Shown: positions 53,471 to 62,700 of the stretch, piece after piece
Layout: each line of letters starts with the position of its first letter
Position numbering within the stretch: position 1 is the stretch's first letter
From: Methylosinus sp. Sm6
GTDB taxonomy: Bacteria; Pseudomonadota; Alphaproteobacteria; Rhizobiales; Beijerinckiaceae
Direction of reading: 5' to 3'
Assembly (NCBI RefSeq): GCF_019802345.1
Contig: NZ_JAINDZ010000025.1
Location: 1 to 64,000, forward strand
Length of the DNA stretch: 64,000 nucleotides
Position numbers and translations under genes: made by a program
The notes under the pieces: generated by a model
Databases searched by the model: none
What the model saw: only the letters and a program-made list of their open reading frames with translations
What the model was told of the DNA's origin: nothing

Positions 53471-54715
53471 ATGGGCACAGGCATCCGAATCGACGATTTT
53501 TCCACTGTGGCCGGGTCCGCGCGTCCGCGGCGCATCGTCCTGCTCGGCGCGACGGGGTCGATCGGCCGCTCGACCGTCGATCTCCTGGAGCGCGATCGGC
53601 AAGGCTTCGAGGTCGCGGCGGTCGCAGGCGGGCGCGATGTCGAGGCTCTGGCGCGCGTCGCCCGCTCCGTGCGCGCCAAATTCGCCGCCATCGCCGATCC
53701 GAACGCGCTCGGCGCCCTGAAAGAGGCGCTGGCGGGCAGCGGGATCGAGGCCGGCGCGGGCCACGCGGCCGTGGTCGAGGCCGCCGAGCGCGAGGCCGAT
53801 CTCGTCGTCAGCGCCATCGTCGGCGCGGCCGGCGTCGCGCCCACGCATGCGGCGCTGCGGCTCGGCCGCGACGTCGCCCTCGCCAACAAGGAATGCCTCG
53901 TCTGCGCCGGCGTCCCCTTCATGCGCGAGGCGGAGAAGGCCGGCGCGCGGCTGCTGCCGATGGACAGCGAGCACAACGCCATCTTCCAGGCGCTCGGCGG
54001 GGCCGATCCGGCGACGATCGAGCGGATGACGCTGACCGCCTCGGGCGGCCCGTTCCGCACCTGGACGCGCCTGGCGATCGCCGAGGCGACGCCGGAACAG
54101 GCGCTCGCCCATCCCAATTGGGCCATGGGGCCGAAGATCACGATCGACTGCGCCGGCATGATGAACAAGGGCCTCGAGCTGATCGAGGCCCATCATTTGT
54201 TCGGCGTGCCGGCAGCGCGGCTCGACGTCGTGGTGCATCCGCAATCCATCGTCCACGGGCTCGTCTCCTTTTCCGACGGCTCGGTGACGGCCGGGCTCGC
54301 GGTGCCCGACATGCGCGTGCCGATCGCCCATTGCCTGGCTTATCCCGAGCGGCTGACGACGCCCGCGCGCCGGCTCGATCTCGCGGCCATCGGCCAGCTC
54401 ACATTCGAGCGGCCGGATTTCGAGCGCTTTCCGGCGCTGCGGCTCGCCCTCGACGCGCTCGCCGAGGGCTCCGGCCTGCCGACGGTGCTCAACGCCGCCA
54501 ATGAGATCGCCGTCGAGGGCTTCCTGTCCCGGCGCATCGGTTTCGACGGCATCCATCGCCATGTCGCCGACGCCTGCGACGCCGCGCTCAAGGACGGCAC
54601 GGCCCGCGAGCCCGCGAGCGTGGAAGAAGCGCTCGATATTGACCATATTGTCAGAGAAAGGTCGCGCGCCGCCTTGGCGATGACCGCGGCTTCGGGCATG
54701 TTAACGCTTCCGTAA
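53471..54715 (+). CDS. dxr: 1-deoxy-D-xylulose 5-phosphate reductoisomerase
   Basis: 414 residues. MEP-pathway enzyme making 2-C-methyl-D-erythritol 4-phosphate with NADPH. NADPH site LLGATGSIGRSTVDLL; metal and substrate motifs LANKECLVCAG, MDSEHNAIFQAL, TASGGPFRTW, HPNWAMGPKITIDCAGMMNKGLELIEAHHLF and HPQSIVHGLVSF. The start ATG 53471 gives a 15-residue longer N-terminus than the average; a start closer to PRRIVLLG is possible. Confidence 0.96.
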   Translation: MGTGIRIDDFSTVAGSARPRRIVLLGATGSIGRSTVDLLERDRQGFEVAAVAGGRDVEALARVARSVRAKFAAIADPNALGALKEALAGSGIEAGAGHAAVVEAAEREADLVVSAIVGAAGVAPTHAALRLGRDVALANKECLVCAGVPFMREAEKAGARLLPMDSEHNAIFQALGGADPATIERMTLTASGGPFRTWTRLAIAEATPEQALAHPNWAMGPKITIDCAGMMNKGLELIEAHHLFGVPAARLDVVVHPQSIVHGLVSFSDGSVTAGLAVPDMRVPIAHCLAYPERLTTPARRLDLAAIGQLTFERPDFERFPALRLALDALAEGSGLPTVLNAANEIAVEGFLSRRIGFDGIHRHVADACDAALKDGTAREPASVEEALDIDHIVRERSRAALAMTAASGMLTLP

Positions 54716-54792
54716 CCAGGATGCCGCCCGCAGGGCGAAACTCTTGGTCGAGTCACGCGTTCGCCGGGAGTATCGCTTTGCTGGACGTCATC

Positions 54793-55935
54793 ATGTCGAT
54801 CCTCACCTACATCGTCCCCTTCATCTTCGTGCTGACGGTCGTGGTCTTCTTCCACGAGCTCGGCCATTTCCTGGTCGGACGCTGGTGCGGGGTGAAAATC
54901 GACGCCTTTTCGATCGGCTTCGGACCCGAGCTCTGGGGCCGCGACGACCGCCGCGGCACGCGCTGGCGCATCGCGGCGATTCCCCTCGGCGGCTATGTGA
55001 AGTTCCACGGCGACGCCAATGGCGCGAGCGTCCCGGATCCGGCGCGCATCGCGGCAATGCCCGTCGAGGAGCGCAAGGTCGCCTTCGCCGCACAGCCGGT
55101 GTGGAAGCGCATGGCCATCGTGATCGCCGGCCCGCTCGCCAATTTCGTCCTGGCGATCACGATCTTTACCGTCCTGTTCGCGACCCTCGGCCGCAATGTG
55201 CTCACGCCCCGCATCGCCTCGGTCGCGCCGTCGAGCGCCGCCGAGCAGGCAGGCTTCCGGCCGGGCGATCTCGTCCTCTCGATCGACGGCCAGCCGATCG
55301 ACAGCTTCTCCCGCATGCAGGAGATCGTCGCCTCGTCCACCGGCAAGCCGCTGACCGTCCTGGTGCGGCGCGCCGACAAGGAAGAGACGCTGACGGCGAC
55401 GCCGCAATTGCGCGAGATCGAGACGGCGCTCGGCAAGACCAAGATCGGCATGCTCGGCCTGCAGGCGAGCAATGATCCGGCGGATCTGCGCGAGGAGCGC
55501 TTCGGCCTCGGCCGTTCCGTCCTGCTCGCGGTCGGCGAGACCTGGATGATCGTCGAGCGCACCGGCGCCTATCTCGGCGGACTCGTCGCCGGGCGCGAGG
55601 GCGCCGACCAATTGTCCGGCCCGATCGGCATCGCCCAGGTGTCCGGCCAGATGGCCAAGGCGATCGACAAGGTCGGCCTGACGCCGCTGTTCAACCTCAT
55701 CGCGATTCTCTCGATCTCGATCGGCCTGCTCAATCTGATGCCCGTGCCGCTGCTCGACGGCGGCCATCTGATGTTCTACGCGATCGAGGCGGCGCGCGGA
55801 CGCGCGCTGGCCGAGCGCACGCAGGAATATGCGTTTCGGCTGGGCCTCGCGATGGTGACGACGCTGATGGTCTTCTCGACCTACAACGATGTCGTGCGGC
55901 TGCTGCGCAAGCTGACCGGCGCCGGCGAGGACTGA
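54793..55935 (+). CDS. rseP: site-2 protease RseP (M50, PDZ)
   Basis: 380 residues. Intramembrane zinc protease: HELGH in helix 1 (about residues 18-22) and NLMPVPLLDGGHL in the third helix. One clear PDZ domain (about 135-210, FRPGDLVLSIDGQPIDSF). It cleaves the anti-sigma factor in the envelope stress response and clears signal peptides. ATG 54793 begins right at the first helix (SILTYIVPFIFVLTVVVFF); an in-frame ATG at 54721 would add an unlikely 24 residues. It precedes bamA, as in many proteobacteria. Confidence 0.95.
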   Translation: MSILTYIVPFIFVLTVVVFFHELGHFLVGRWCGVKIDAFSIGFGPELWGRDDRRGTRWRIAAIPLGGYVKFHGDANGASVPDPARIAAMPVEERKVAFAAQPVWKRMAIVIAGPLANFVLAITIFTVLFATLGRNVLTPRIASVAPSSAAEQAGFRPGDLVLSIDGQPIDSFSRMQEIVASSTGKPLTVLVRRADKEETLTATPQLREIETALGKTKIGMLGLQASNDPADLREERFGLGRSVLLAVGETWMIVERTGAYLGGLVAGREGADQLSGPIGIAQVSGQMAKAIDKVGLTPLFNLIAILSISIGLLNLMPVPLLDGGHLMFYAIEAARGRALAERTQEYAFRLGLAMVTTLMVFSTYNDVVRLLRKLTGAGED

Positions 55936-55939
55936 CGAG

Positions 55940-55979
55940 CCGGTAGATTTCCCATCGGGAAAACTACCGGGATTTTTTC
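55940..55979 (+). terminator. intrinsic terminator-like hairpin after rseP
   Basis: CCGGTAGATTTCCC-ATC-GGGAAAACTACCGG (55940-55970) is a nearly perfect hairpin, followed by GATTTTTTCC. It probably ends or attenuates the frr-rseP transcript. The 330 bases after it contain no gene and should hold the bamA promoter. Confidence 0.8.
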
Positions 55980-56298
55980 CGCGACGAGCGTTTCGACCGC
56001 ATTTCGCCATCTTTCTGACGACGATCGAAGGACCCCGGCGGCGTCATGTCCGCCGGGGTCCTCGCGCGTCGAGCGCCTGCTCGTCGTTAACGCGGCGATC
56101 ACCATAATTCGTGGCCTGTTCGCCACGTCCTGGACAAATTGAAGGGCCACGACATGATCGGCATTTGCAGTAGTCGGTAAACCTTGTAGAAGGTTGACGA
56201 TCGGATCGGACAGCGTGCGGTCGCGTGCGTGCGTTGTCCCGGCACGTGGGCCGCGCCGCTCATCGGGCGGCAGACGCGGCGACGAGGACTTAGGATTC

Positions 56299-58791
56299 AT
56301 GATGCTGTCCATCGAGGCTTTCTGGAAACGTTCCTGTGTCTTGGCCGCGGTGGCCGCTATCCTCGTTCTGGCCCCGCCCGCATATGCGGAGGACATCGTC
56401 GTCGTCGGCAACACGCGCGGCGATGCGGATATGATCCGTTCCTATTTCGCCGGCACGAGCCCGCAGGATGTCGAGCAGGGCCTGCAGGCGCTGCGCAACA
56501 GCGGCCGCTTCTCCAGCGTGTCGGCGTCGCGCGAGAAGGGACGCGTGGTCGTCCACGTATCCGAGACCAATCTCATCAATCGCGTCGTCTTCGAGGGCAA
56601 CAGCAAGGTCAAGACCGAGACGCTGACCTCGGAAGTGCGCACGCGCGCGCACGGCTCCTTCAACAAGGTCGTCGTCGAGCAGGACATCGCGCGCCTCCTC
56701 GAGATCTACAAGCGCTCGGGCCGCGCCGGCGCCAAGATCACCTATCGGACCGTCGAATTGCCCAACGGCCGCATCGACGTCGTGTTCACCGTCGAGGAAG
56801 GCGAGAAGACCGGCGTCAAGGAGATCAAATTCGTCGGCAATAATGTGTTCTCCACCGGCCGTCTCGTCGATCTGATGGAGACGACGGAGATGAACTTTCT
56901 GTCGTTCCTGAAGACGAGCGACGTCTATGATCCGGACCGCATCGCGTCCGATCTCGAGCTGGTCCGCCGCTTCTATCTGAAGAACGGCTACGCCGATTTC
57001 CATGTCGTCAGCTCCGACGCCGTGTTCGATCCGGCGCAGGGCGGCTACATCGTCACTGTCGTGGTGGAGGAGGGGCCGCAATATCGCGTCTCCGTCGTCG
57101 ACATCGAATCGCATCTGCCCGACATTGATCCGCAATCGCTGCGCGGCGAGCTGCGCATCGAGGCGGGCGACGTCTACAATGGCGACGCGGTGGAGAAGAC
57201 GGTCGAGGCGCTGACGCGCGACATCGCCAAGAAGGGCTACGCCTTCTCGCAGGCGCGTCCGCGCGGCGAGCGCAATCCGGCGGCGCAGACGGTGGCGATT
57301 CGCTTCGTGATCGACGAGGGTCCGCGCGTCTACATCGAGCGCATCAATATTCGCGGCAACACGCGCACGCGCGATTATGTGATTCGCCGCGAGTTCGAGA
57401 TCGGCGAGGGCGATGCGTATAATCGCGTGCTGATCGACCGCGCCGAGCGCCGCCTCAACGGCCTCGGCTTCTTCAAGAAGGTGCGCATCACCAACGAGCC
57501 GGGCTCCTCGGCCGATCGCGTCGTCATCAATGTCGATCTAGAGGATCAGGCGACCGGCAATTTCGGCGTCTCGGGCGGCTGGTCGACGGTCGAAGGCTTC
57601 ATCGGCGAAGTGTCGGTGTCGGAGAGCAATTTCATGGGTCGCGGCCAGGCGGCGCGCGCCTCCGTGCAGGTGGGGCAGCGCGCCCGCGGCGTGAGCCTCA
57701 GCTTCACCGAGCCTTATTTCCTCGACCAGCGAATGTCGGCGGGCTTCGACATCTTCGCCAAGAAGTCGGACGCCTATTACTACTCCTACTACAGCACGAC
57801 CTCGATCGGCGGCACGGTGCGCTTCGGCGTGCCGATCACCGAGGAGATCAGCTTCTCGCCGCGCTATTCGATCTACAACACTAATATTTCGATCCCGAAC
57901 AGCAGCACGCGCCCCTATAACGACTGTCAAAACCCCATCTGGGGCTACACGCCGGGCTATGGCTATGCCTATGCGCCGACCGCCGCCGACGTCAGCCTCT
58001 ACTATAACTGCCAGAGCAATGGCGAGGCGTCGCTGGCGATCAAGGAGTCGGTGGGCTCGCGGCTCACCTCGCTGGTCGGCTACACGCTGTCATACAATTC
58101 GCTCGACAATTTCCGCAATCCGAAGAACGGCGTGCACGCCCAGCTGTCGCAGGACATCGCCGGCCTCGGCGGCGACAGCCGCTATGTGCGCACCACCGGC
58201 GACATCCGCTATTATCACGAGCTGCCGTTCCTCGACGACGTCGTCGGCATCGCGCGCGTGCAGGGCGGCAATATGTTCGGCCTGGGCGATTACAAGTTCC
58301 GTGTGATCGACAATTTCAACCTCGGTCCGACCCTGGTGCGCGGCTTCGCGCCCGGCGGCCTCGGCCCGCGCGATATTTCGAACTGGACGAGCACTTACGG
58401 CAACTCGCTCGGCGGCACGAATTATATCGGCGGCTCGCTCGAGGTGCAGTTCCCGATCTGGGGCCTGCCCAAGGACATCGGCCTGCGCGGCGCTCTGTTC
58501 GCCGACGCCGGCACGCTCTGGGGCTACAATGGGCAGACCAATTTCAGCAAGTCGCTGACGGGCGTTTATAATCCGACCTGCACCTATGCCTATACAGTGG
58601 AATCGAACTACGGACAGGGCACCTGTATCACCGTCTCCGGCGATACGGCGCAAATCCGTTCCTCTGTCGGCGCCTCGGCGCTGTGGCAATCGCCGATAGG
58701 ACCGATGCGCTTCGATTATGCGGTCATTCTCTCCAAGGCCTATGGCGACGTGACGCAGCGGTTCCGCTTCTCCGGCGGCGCCAATTTCTGA
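56299..58791 (+). CDS. bamA: outer-membrane protein assembly factor BamA
   Basis: 830 residues. A signal peptide (about 1-30, SCVLAAVAAILVLAPPAYA) leads five POTRA domains (about 31-430; DIVVVGNTRGDADMIRSYF, VVFEGNSKVKTETL, EIKFVGNNVFSTGRLVDL, ERINIRGNTRTRDYVIRREF). The C-terminal Omp85 barrel contains the loop motif VRGFAPGGLGPRD and ends in the Phe of RFSGGANF, the recognition signature of barrel proteins. It inserts beta-barrel proteins into the outer membrane. ATG 56299 or 56302; the in-frame ATG 56194 lies too far upstream of the signal peptide. Confidence 0.96.
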   Translation: MMLSIEAFWKRSCVLAAVAAILVLAPPAYAEDIVVVGNTRGDADMIRSYFAGTSPQDVEQGLQALRNSGRFSSVSASREKGRVVVHVSETNLINRVVFEGNSKVKTETLTSEVRTRAHGSFNKVVVEQDIARLLEIYKRSGRAGAKITYRTVELPNGRIDVVFTVEEGEKTGVKEIKFVGNNVFSTGRLVDLMETTEMNFLSFLKTSDVYDPDRIASDLELVRRFYLKNGYADFHVVSSDAVFDPAQGGYIVTVVVEEGPQYRVSVVDIESHLPDIDPQSLRGELRIEAGDVYNGDAVEKTVEALTRDIAKKGYAFSQARPRGERNPAAQTVAIRFVIDEGPRVYIERINIRGNTRTRDYVIRREFEIGEGDAYNRVLIDRAERRLNGLGFFKKVRITNEPGSSADRVVINVDLEDQATGNFGVSGGWSTVEGFIGEVSVSESNFMGRGQAARASVQVGQRARGVSLSFTEPYFLDQRMSAGFDIFAKKSDAYYYSYYSTTSIGGTVRFGVPITEEISFSPRYSIYNTNISIPNSSTRPYNDCQNPIWGYTPGYGYAYAPTAADVSLYYNCQSNGEASLAIKESVGSRLTSLVGYTLSYNSLDNFRNPKNGVHAQLSQDIAGLGGDSRYVRTTGDIRYYHELPFLDDVVGIARVQGGNMFGLGDYKFRVIDNFNLGPTLVRGFAPGGLGPRDISNWTSTYGNSLGGTNYIGGSLEVQFPIWGLPKDIGLRGALFADAGTLWGYNGQTNFSKSLTGVYNPTCTYAYTVESNYGQGTCITVSGDTAQIRSSVGASALWQSPIGPMRFDYAVILSKAYGDVTQRFRFSGGANF

Positions 58792-58839
58792 TCGCCGCCG
58801 CCTTTCCGGCGCATGGCGCGCCGGATAGAGTTGCTCTCG

Positions 58840-58878
58840 ATCCCCGGAGGCCCCGACAGGGACCGTCCGGGGATTTTT
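58840..58878 (+). terminator. intrinsic terminator after bamA
   Basis: ATCCCCGGA and TCCGGGGAT form a stem with a 16-base loop (58840-58873), followed by TTTTTCTT. It probably limits transcription from bamA into lpxD. Confidence 0.8.
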
Positions 58879-58955
58879 CTTCGCAAGGACGATGCGGCGG
58901 GGGCGCGACGCGCGCGGGCCCGGCCGCGATCGTCCCGACCCGGAGGGCTTAAGCG

Positions 58956-60011
58956 ATGAGCGCGGGCGGATTCTTCCGTCTCGACCGACCCTCGAGCCTG
59001 GCGGAGGTCGCCGAGATCGCCGGCGCGCGTCTCGCGGGATCCGAGCCGGGAGCGGACGCGATCATCATCGGGGTCGCGGCCCTCGATCGCGCTCGCCCCG
59101 GCGACCTCTCCTTCTATGACCGGCCCCGTTACGCCGAGGCGCTGCGGCTCTGCCGCGCCACCGCCTGCCTGTTGCGCGCGCGCGATCTTGCCGCGCTGCC
59201 GCCGGGCGTCGTGGGCCTGATCGCGCCGGAGCCGCACAAGGCGATGGCCAAGGTCACGGCGGCGCTGTTTCCCGACGCGCTGCGGCCGCAGTCGCTGTTC
59301 GCTTCGAGCGGCGTTTCGCCCGGCGCCGTCGTGCATCCGTCCGCTCGGCTCGAGCCCGGCGCGATCGTCGATCCCGGCGCCGTCATCGGTCCGCGCGCCG
59401 AGATCGGCGCGGGCAGCGTGATCGGCCCGCTGGCGGCGATCGGCCCGGATGTGCGCATCGGCCGCGGCTGCTCGATCGGCGCCGGCGCCAGCATTCTCTG
59501 CGCTCTGATCGGCGACCGGGTCATCATCCATCCCGGGGCGCGGCTGGGGCAGGACGGCTTCGGCTTCGTGCTGTCGCGCCAGGGCCATGTGAAGGCGCCG
59601 CAGATCGGCCGCGTCATCGTTCAGGACGACGTCGAAATCGGCGCCAACACTACGATCGATCGCGGCTCGGCGCGCGACACGATCATCGGCGAGGGGACCA
59701 AGATCGACAATCTCGTGCAGATCGGCCACAACGTGGTGATCGGGCGCGGCTGCGTCATCGTCGCGCAATCGGGCCTCGCCGGCTCCTGCGAGCTCGGCGA
59801 TTTCGTCGCGCTCGGCGGCCAGTCGGCGATCGGCGGGCATATTGCCATCGGCGATGGCGCGCAGATCGCCGCCAAGGCCGGCGTGACGCGCGATGCGCCG
59901 CCGCTCGCGCGTTTGAGCGGAGCCCCGGCGCGGCCGGCGCGACGCCATTTGCGCGGCGAGCTGCTGCTCGACCGGCTCGCACGGCGCGACGGCGGTCGGC
60001 GCGAGCGCTGA
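58956..60011 (+). CDS. lpxD: UDP-3-O-acylglucosamine N-acyltransferase LpxD
   Basis: 351 residues. N-terminal uridine-binding domain ([19 protein letters not shown]), a left-handed beta helix built of hexapeptide repeats from about 115, and [23 protein letters not shown] with the catalytic His. Third step of lipid A synthesis: adds the N-linked acyl chain to UDP-3-O-acylglucosamine. ATG 58956 follows GGAGGG at a suitable distance. Confidence 0.95.
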   Translation: MSAGGFFRLDRPSSLAEVAEIAGARLAGSEPGADAIIIGVAALDRARPGDLSFYDRPRYAEALRLCRATACLLRARDLAALPPGVVGLIAPEPHKAMAKVTAALFPDALRPQSLFASSGVSPGAVVHPSARLEPGAIVDPGAVIGPRAEIGAGSVIGPLAAIGPDVRIGRGCSIGAGASILCALIGDRVIIHPGARLGQDGFGFVLSRQGHVKAPQIGRVIVQDDVEIGANTTIDRGSARDTIIGEGTKIDNLVQIGHNVVIGRGCVIVAQSGLAGSCELGDFVALGGQSAIGGHIAIGDGAQIAAKAGVTRDAPPLARLSGAPARPARRHLRGELLLDRLARRDGGRRER

Positions 60012-60076
60012 GCGCGGCCGCCGCGATCGACGGGAAAGTCGGCCTCGAGACGCCGACGCCCAGGGAGGAGAAAGAC

Positions 60077-60538
60077 ATGGAAGACACGACCCCGACGACG
60101 CGCGTGACGATCGACATAGCGCGGATCATGCAGCTGCTGCCGCATCGCTATCCCTTTCTGCTGATCGACCGCGTAATCGATGTCGACGGCGACCGCTTCG
60201 GGGTGGGCGTCAAGAATGTGACCGTCAACGAGCCACAGTTCCAGGGGCATTTTCCCGAGCGGCCGATCTTTCCGGGCGTGCTGCTGATCGAGGCCATGGC
60301 GCAGACGGCGGGCGCGATCGCGCTCAATGCGCGGCCGTCGCAGGATCGTCCGGGCGGCGTTTTCTTCGTCACCATCGACAAGGCCAAGTTCCGCCGTCCG
60401 GTGCTGCCCGGCGACCGGGTCGAATTCCATCTGACGAAGACGGCGCAGAGGCGGGACATCGTCTGGTATTCGGGCCGCGCTTTCGTCGACGGCGCGCTGG
60501 TCTGCGAGGCCGAGGTCAGCGCCAAGATCGCCGATTGA
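60077..60538 (+). CDS. fabZ: 3-hydroxyacyl-ACP dehydratase FabZ
   Basis: 153 residues, hotdog fold. Catalytic His in [14 protein letters not shown] and Glu in [15 protein letters not shown]. It dehydrates 3-hydroxyacyl-ACP in fatty-acid elongation, drawing on the same pool that LpxA and LpxD use, which explains the common lpxD-fabZ-lpxA order seen here. Start ATG 60077 follows GGAGGAGAAAG. Confidence 0.97.
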   Translation: MEDTTPTTRVTIDIARIMQLLPHRYPFLLIDRVIDVDGDRFGVGVKNVTVNEPQFQGHFPERPIFPGVLLIEAMAQTAGAIALNARPSQDRPGGVFFVTIDKAKFRRPVLPGDRVEFHLTKTAQRRDIVWYSGRAFVDGALVCEAEVSAKIAD

Positions 60539-60559
60539 GGCGCGTAGCGGGCGGATGAT

Positions 60560-61366
60560 GTGAAAGCGCGCATTCACCCCACTGCGATCGTCGAGAGCGG
60601 CGCCCGGCTCGGCGATGGCGTGGCCGTCGGCCCCTTTTGCCACATCTGCGCCGGCGTGGAGCTCGCCGAGAGCGTCACGCTCCTCTCCCATGTCGTCGTC
60701 GCGGGGCGCACGCGCATCGGCGCGCGGACGATCGTCCATCCTTTCGCCTCGATCGGAGCGCCGGCGCAGGATCTCAAAGCCAAGGGAGCCGCCGGCGCGC
60801 TCGTGATCGGCGCCGATTGCCTGATCCGCGAGGGCGTCACCCTCAACGCCGGCACGCCCGCCGGCGGCGGCGAGACGCGGATCGGCGACGGCTGCGCCTT
60901 CCTGGCCCATTCGCATGTCGGCCACGACTGCCGTCTCGGCGACGGCGTGGTGCTCGCCAATCAGGTCCTGCTGGGCGGGCATGTGCGCGTCGGCGATCAT
61001 GCGGCGATCGGCGGCGCCAGCGTCGTGCATCAGAATGTGCGCATCGGCGCCCATGCCTATATCGGCGGCCTCTCCGGGCTCGAGGGTGATCTCGTTCCCT
61101 ACGGCCTCGCCGGCGGCAATCGCGCCCATCTCTTCGGCCTCAATCTGGTCGGCCTGCAGCGGCGCGGCTTTTCGGACGCGCGCCTTACGTCCTTGCGCGC
61201 GGCGTTCCGGCTGCTGTTTTCGGACGAGGCGGGGCAGGGCGTGCTCGCCGAGCGGATCGAGCGCGCGGCGCAGGATTTCGCCGGCGACGCCGATGTCGAG
61301 GCGCTGATCGTCTTTTTGCGGGCCGAGCGCGAGCGTCCGCTGTGCGCGCCGCGCCGGAGGGAGTAG
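60560..61366 (+). CDS. lpxA: UDP-N-acetylglucosamine acyltransferase LpxA
   Basis: 268 residues from GTG 60560. Hexapeptide-repeat beta helix; catalytic His region FLAHSHVGHDCRLGDGVVLANQV, then GGLSGLEGDLVPYGLAGGNRAHLFGLNLVGLQRRGF and a C-terminal helical domain. First step of lipid A synthesis. The GTG is supported by the immediately following family start KARIHPTAIVESGARLG. The stop codon shares its last base with the GTG of lpxB. Confidence 0.96.
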   Translation: MKARIHPTAIVESGARLGDGVAVGPFCHICAGVELAESVTLLSHVVVAGRTRIGARTIVHPFASIGAPAQDLKAKGAAGALVIGADCLIREGVTLNAGTPAGGGETRIGDGCAFLAHSHVGHDCRLGDGVVLANQVLLGGHVRVGDHAAIGGASVVHQNVRIGAHAYIGGLSGLEGDLVPYGLAGGNRAHLFGLNLVGLQRRGFSDARLTSLRAAFRLLFSDEAGQGVLAERIERAAQDFAGDADVEALIVFLRAERERPLCAPRRRE

Positions 61367-62556
61367 TGGCGAGCGCGGCGCGAAGCCGCTCGCAAAGCGG
61401 GGGAGGGCCGGAGCCCCATATCTTCCTCGTCGCCGGCGAGCCCTCCGGCGACCTGCTCGGCGCGCTGCTGATGCGCGCGCTGCGCGCCGCGCGGCCGGAT
61501 GTCCGCTTCGCGGGCGTCGGCGGCGAGGCGATGGCCGGCGAAGGGCTCGCGAGCCTGTTTCCGATGAACGATATCGCCGTGATGGGGCTGGCGCCGGCGC
61601 TGCGGCTGCCGCTTCTCGTCCGGCGGATCGCCGAGACGGCGCGCGCGGTCTTCGCGGCCGAGCCCGACTGTCTCGTGCTGATCGACGCGCCCGACTTCAC
61701 TCATCGCGTGGCGCGGCGCGTGCGGCGGGCGCGGCCGGCAATTCCGATCATCGATTATGTCGCGCCGACCGTATGGGCCTGGCGGCCCTGGCGCGCGCGC
61801 GCCATGCGCGCCTATGTCGACGACGTTCTCGCGGTGCTTCCCTTCGAGCCCGAGGCGTTGCGGCGGCTCGACGGCCCGCCCTGCGCCTATGTCGGCCATC
61901 CGCTCCTCGATTGCCTCGCCGAGCTGACGCCGACGCCCGAGGACGATGTGCGGCGCGAGGCCTCGCCGCCGCTGCTGGTGGTGCTGCCCGGCTCGCGCCG
62001 CGCCGAGGTCGCGCGCCTCATGCCGACCTTTGGCGCGGTGTTGGGGCTCCTGTCGCGCCGCGTCGCCTTCGAGGCCGTTCTGCCGGTCGTGCCGCATGTC
62101 GAGGCCGATATTCGCGCCGGTCTGACCTCCTGGCCGATTCGACCGCGTCTTCTGACGCAGGCGGAAAAATACGGCGCCTTCCGCGGCGCCCGGGCCGCGC
62201 TCGCCGTCTCCGGCGTCGTCACTCTGGAGCTGGCCCTGGCCGGAACGCCCATGGCGGTCGCCTACAAGGTCGCGCCGGTCGAGGCGCTGCTGAAATTCCT
62301 GGTTCAGGTCGACAGCTTCGCGCTGCCCAATCTCGTGCTCGACGAGCGCGTCGTTCCGGAATTTCTGCAAGCGGAGGCGACGCCCCGGGCGCTGGCCGCG
62401 GCTCTGGAGCCGCTCCTCCTCGGCGGCCCCGAGCGCGAGGCGCAGCGGCGCGGCCTCGCCCGTGTGCGCGAGCTGATCCGCTCGGCGGGCGAAAGCCCGA
62501 GCCAAGCCGCCGCCGCGCGCGTGCTCGCCCATCTGCGAGCGCGCGCCTCGCCTTGA
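61366..62556 (+). CDS. lpxB: lipid-A-disaccharide synthase LpxB
   Basis: 396 residues from GTG 61366, which overlaps the lpxA stop by one base and has GGAGGG in front. GT19 family: FLVAGEPSGDLLGALLMRAL, GVGGEAM, YVAPTVWAWRPWRARAM, YVGHPLLD, LPGSRRAEV and the donor site SGVVTLELALAGTPMAVAYKV. It joins lipid X and UDP-diacylglucosamine. An in-frame ATG at 61342 would lie inside lpxA. lpxI, which often lies between lpxA and lpxB in alphaproteobacteria, is absent. Confidence 0.95.
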   Translation: MASAARSRSQSGGGPEPHIFLVAGEPSGDLLGALLMRALRAARPDVRFAGVGGEAMAGEGLASLFPMNDIAVMGLAPALRLPLLVRRIAETARAVFAAEPDCLVLIDAPDFTHRVARRVRRARPAIPIIDYVAPTVWAWRPWRARAMRAYVDDVLAVLPFEPEALRRLDGPPCAYVGHPLLDCLAELTPTPEDDVRREASPPLLVVLPGSRRAEVARLMPTFGAVLGLLSRRVAFEAVLPVVPHVEADIRAGLTSWPIRPRLLTQAEKYGAFRGARAALAVSGVVTLELALAGTPMAVAYKVAPVEALLKFLVQVDSFALPNLVLDERVVPEFLQAEATPRALAAALEPLLLGGPEREAQRRGLARVRELIRSAGESPSQAAAARVLAHLRARASP

Positions 62557-62700
62557 ACGGAGGCGAGTTCTCGCCAAAAAAACGACAATCGGCGCCAGCA
62601 GGGTCGCCCGCTGGGAAGCCCGATTCGGGCGGCGCGCAGGGGCTGGGGCGGAGGGCGCTCCGCGACAGGCGAAGAAGAGCAATGGAGCGCCGCGAAGCGC

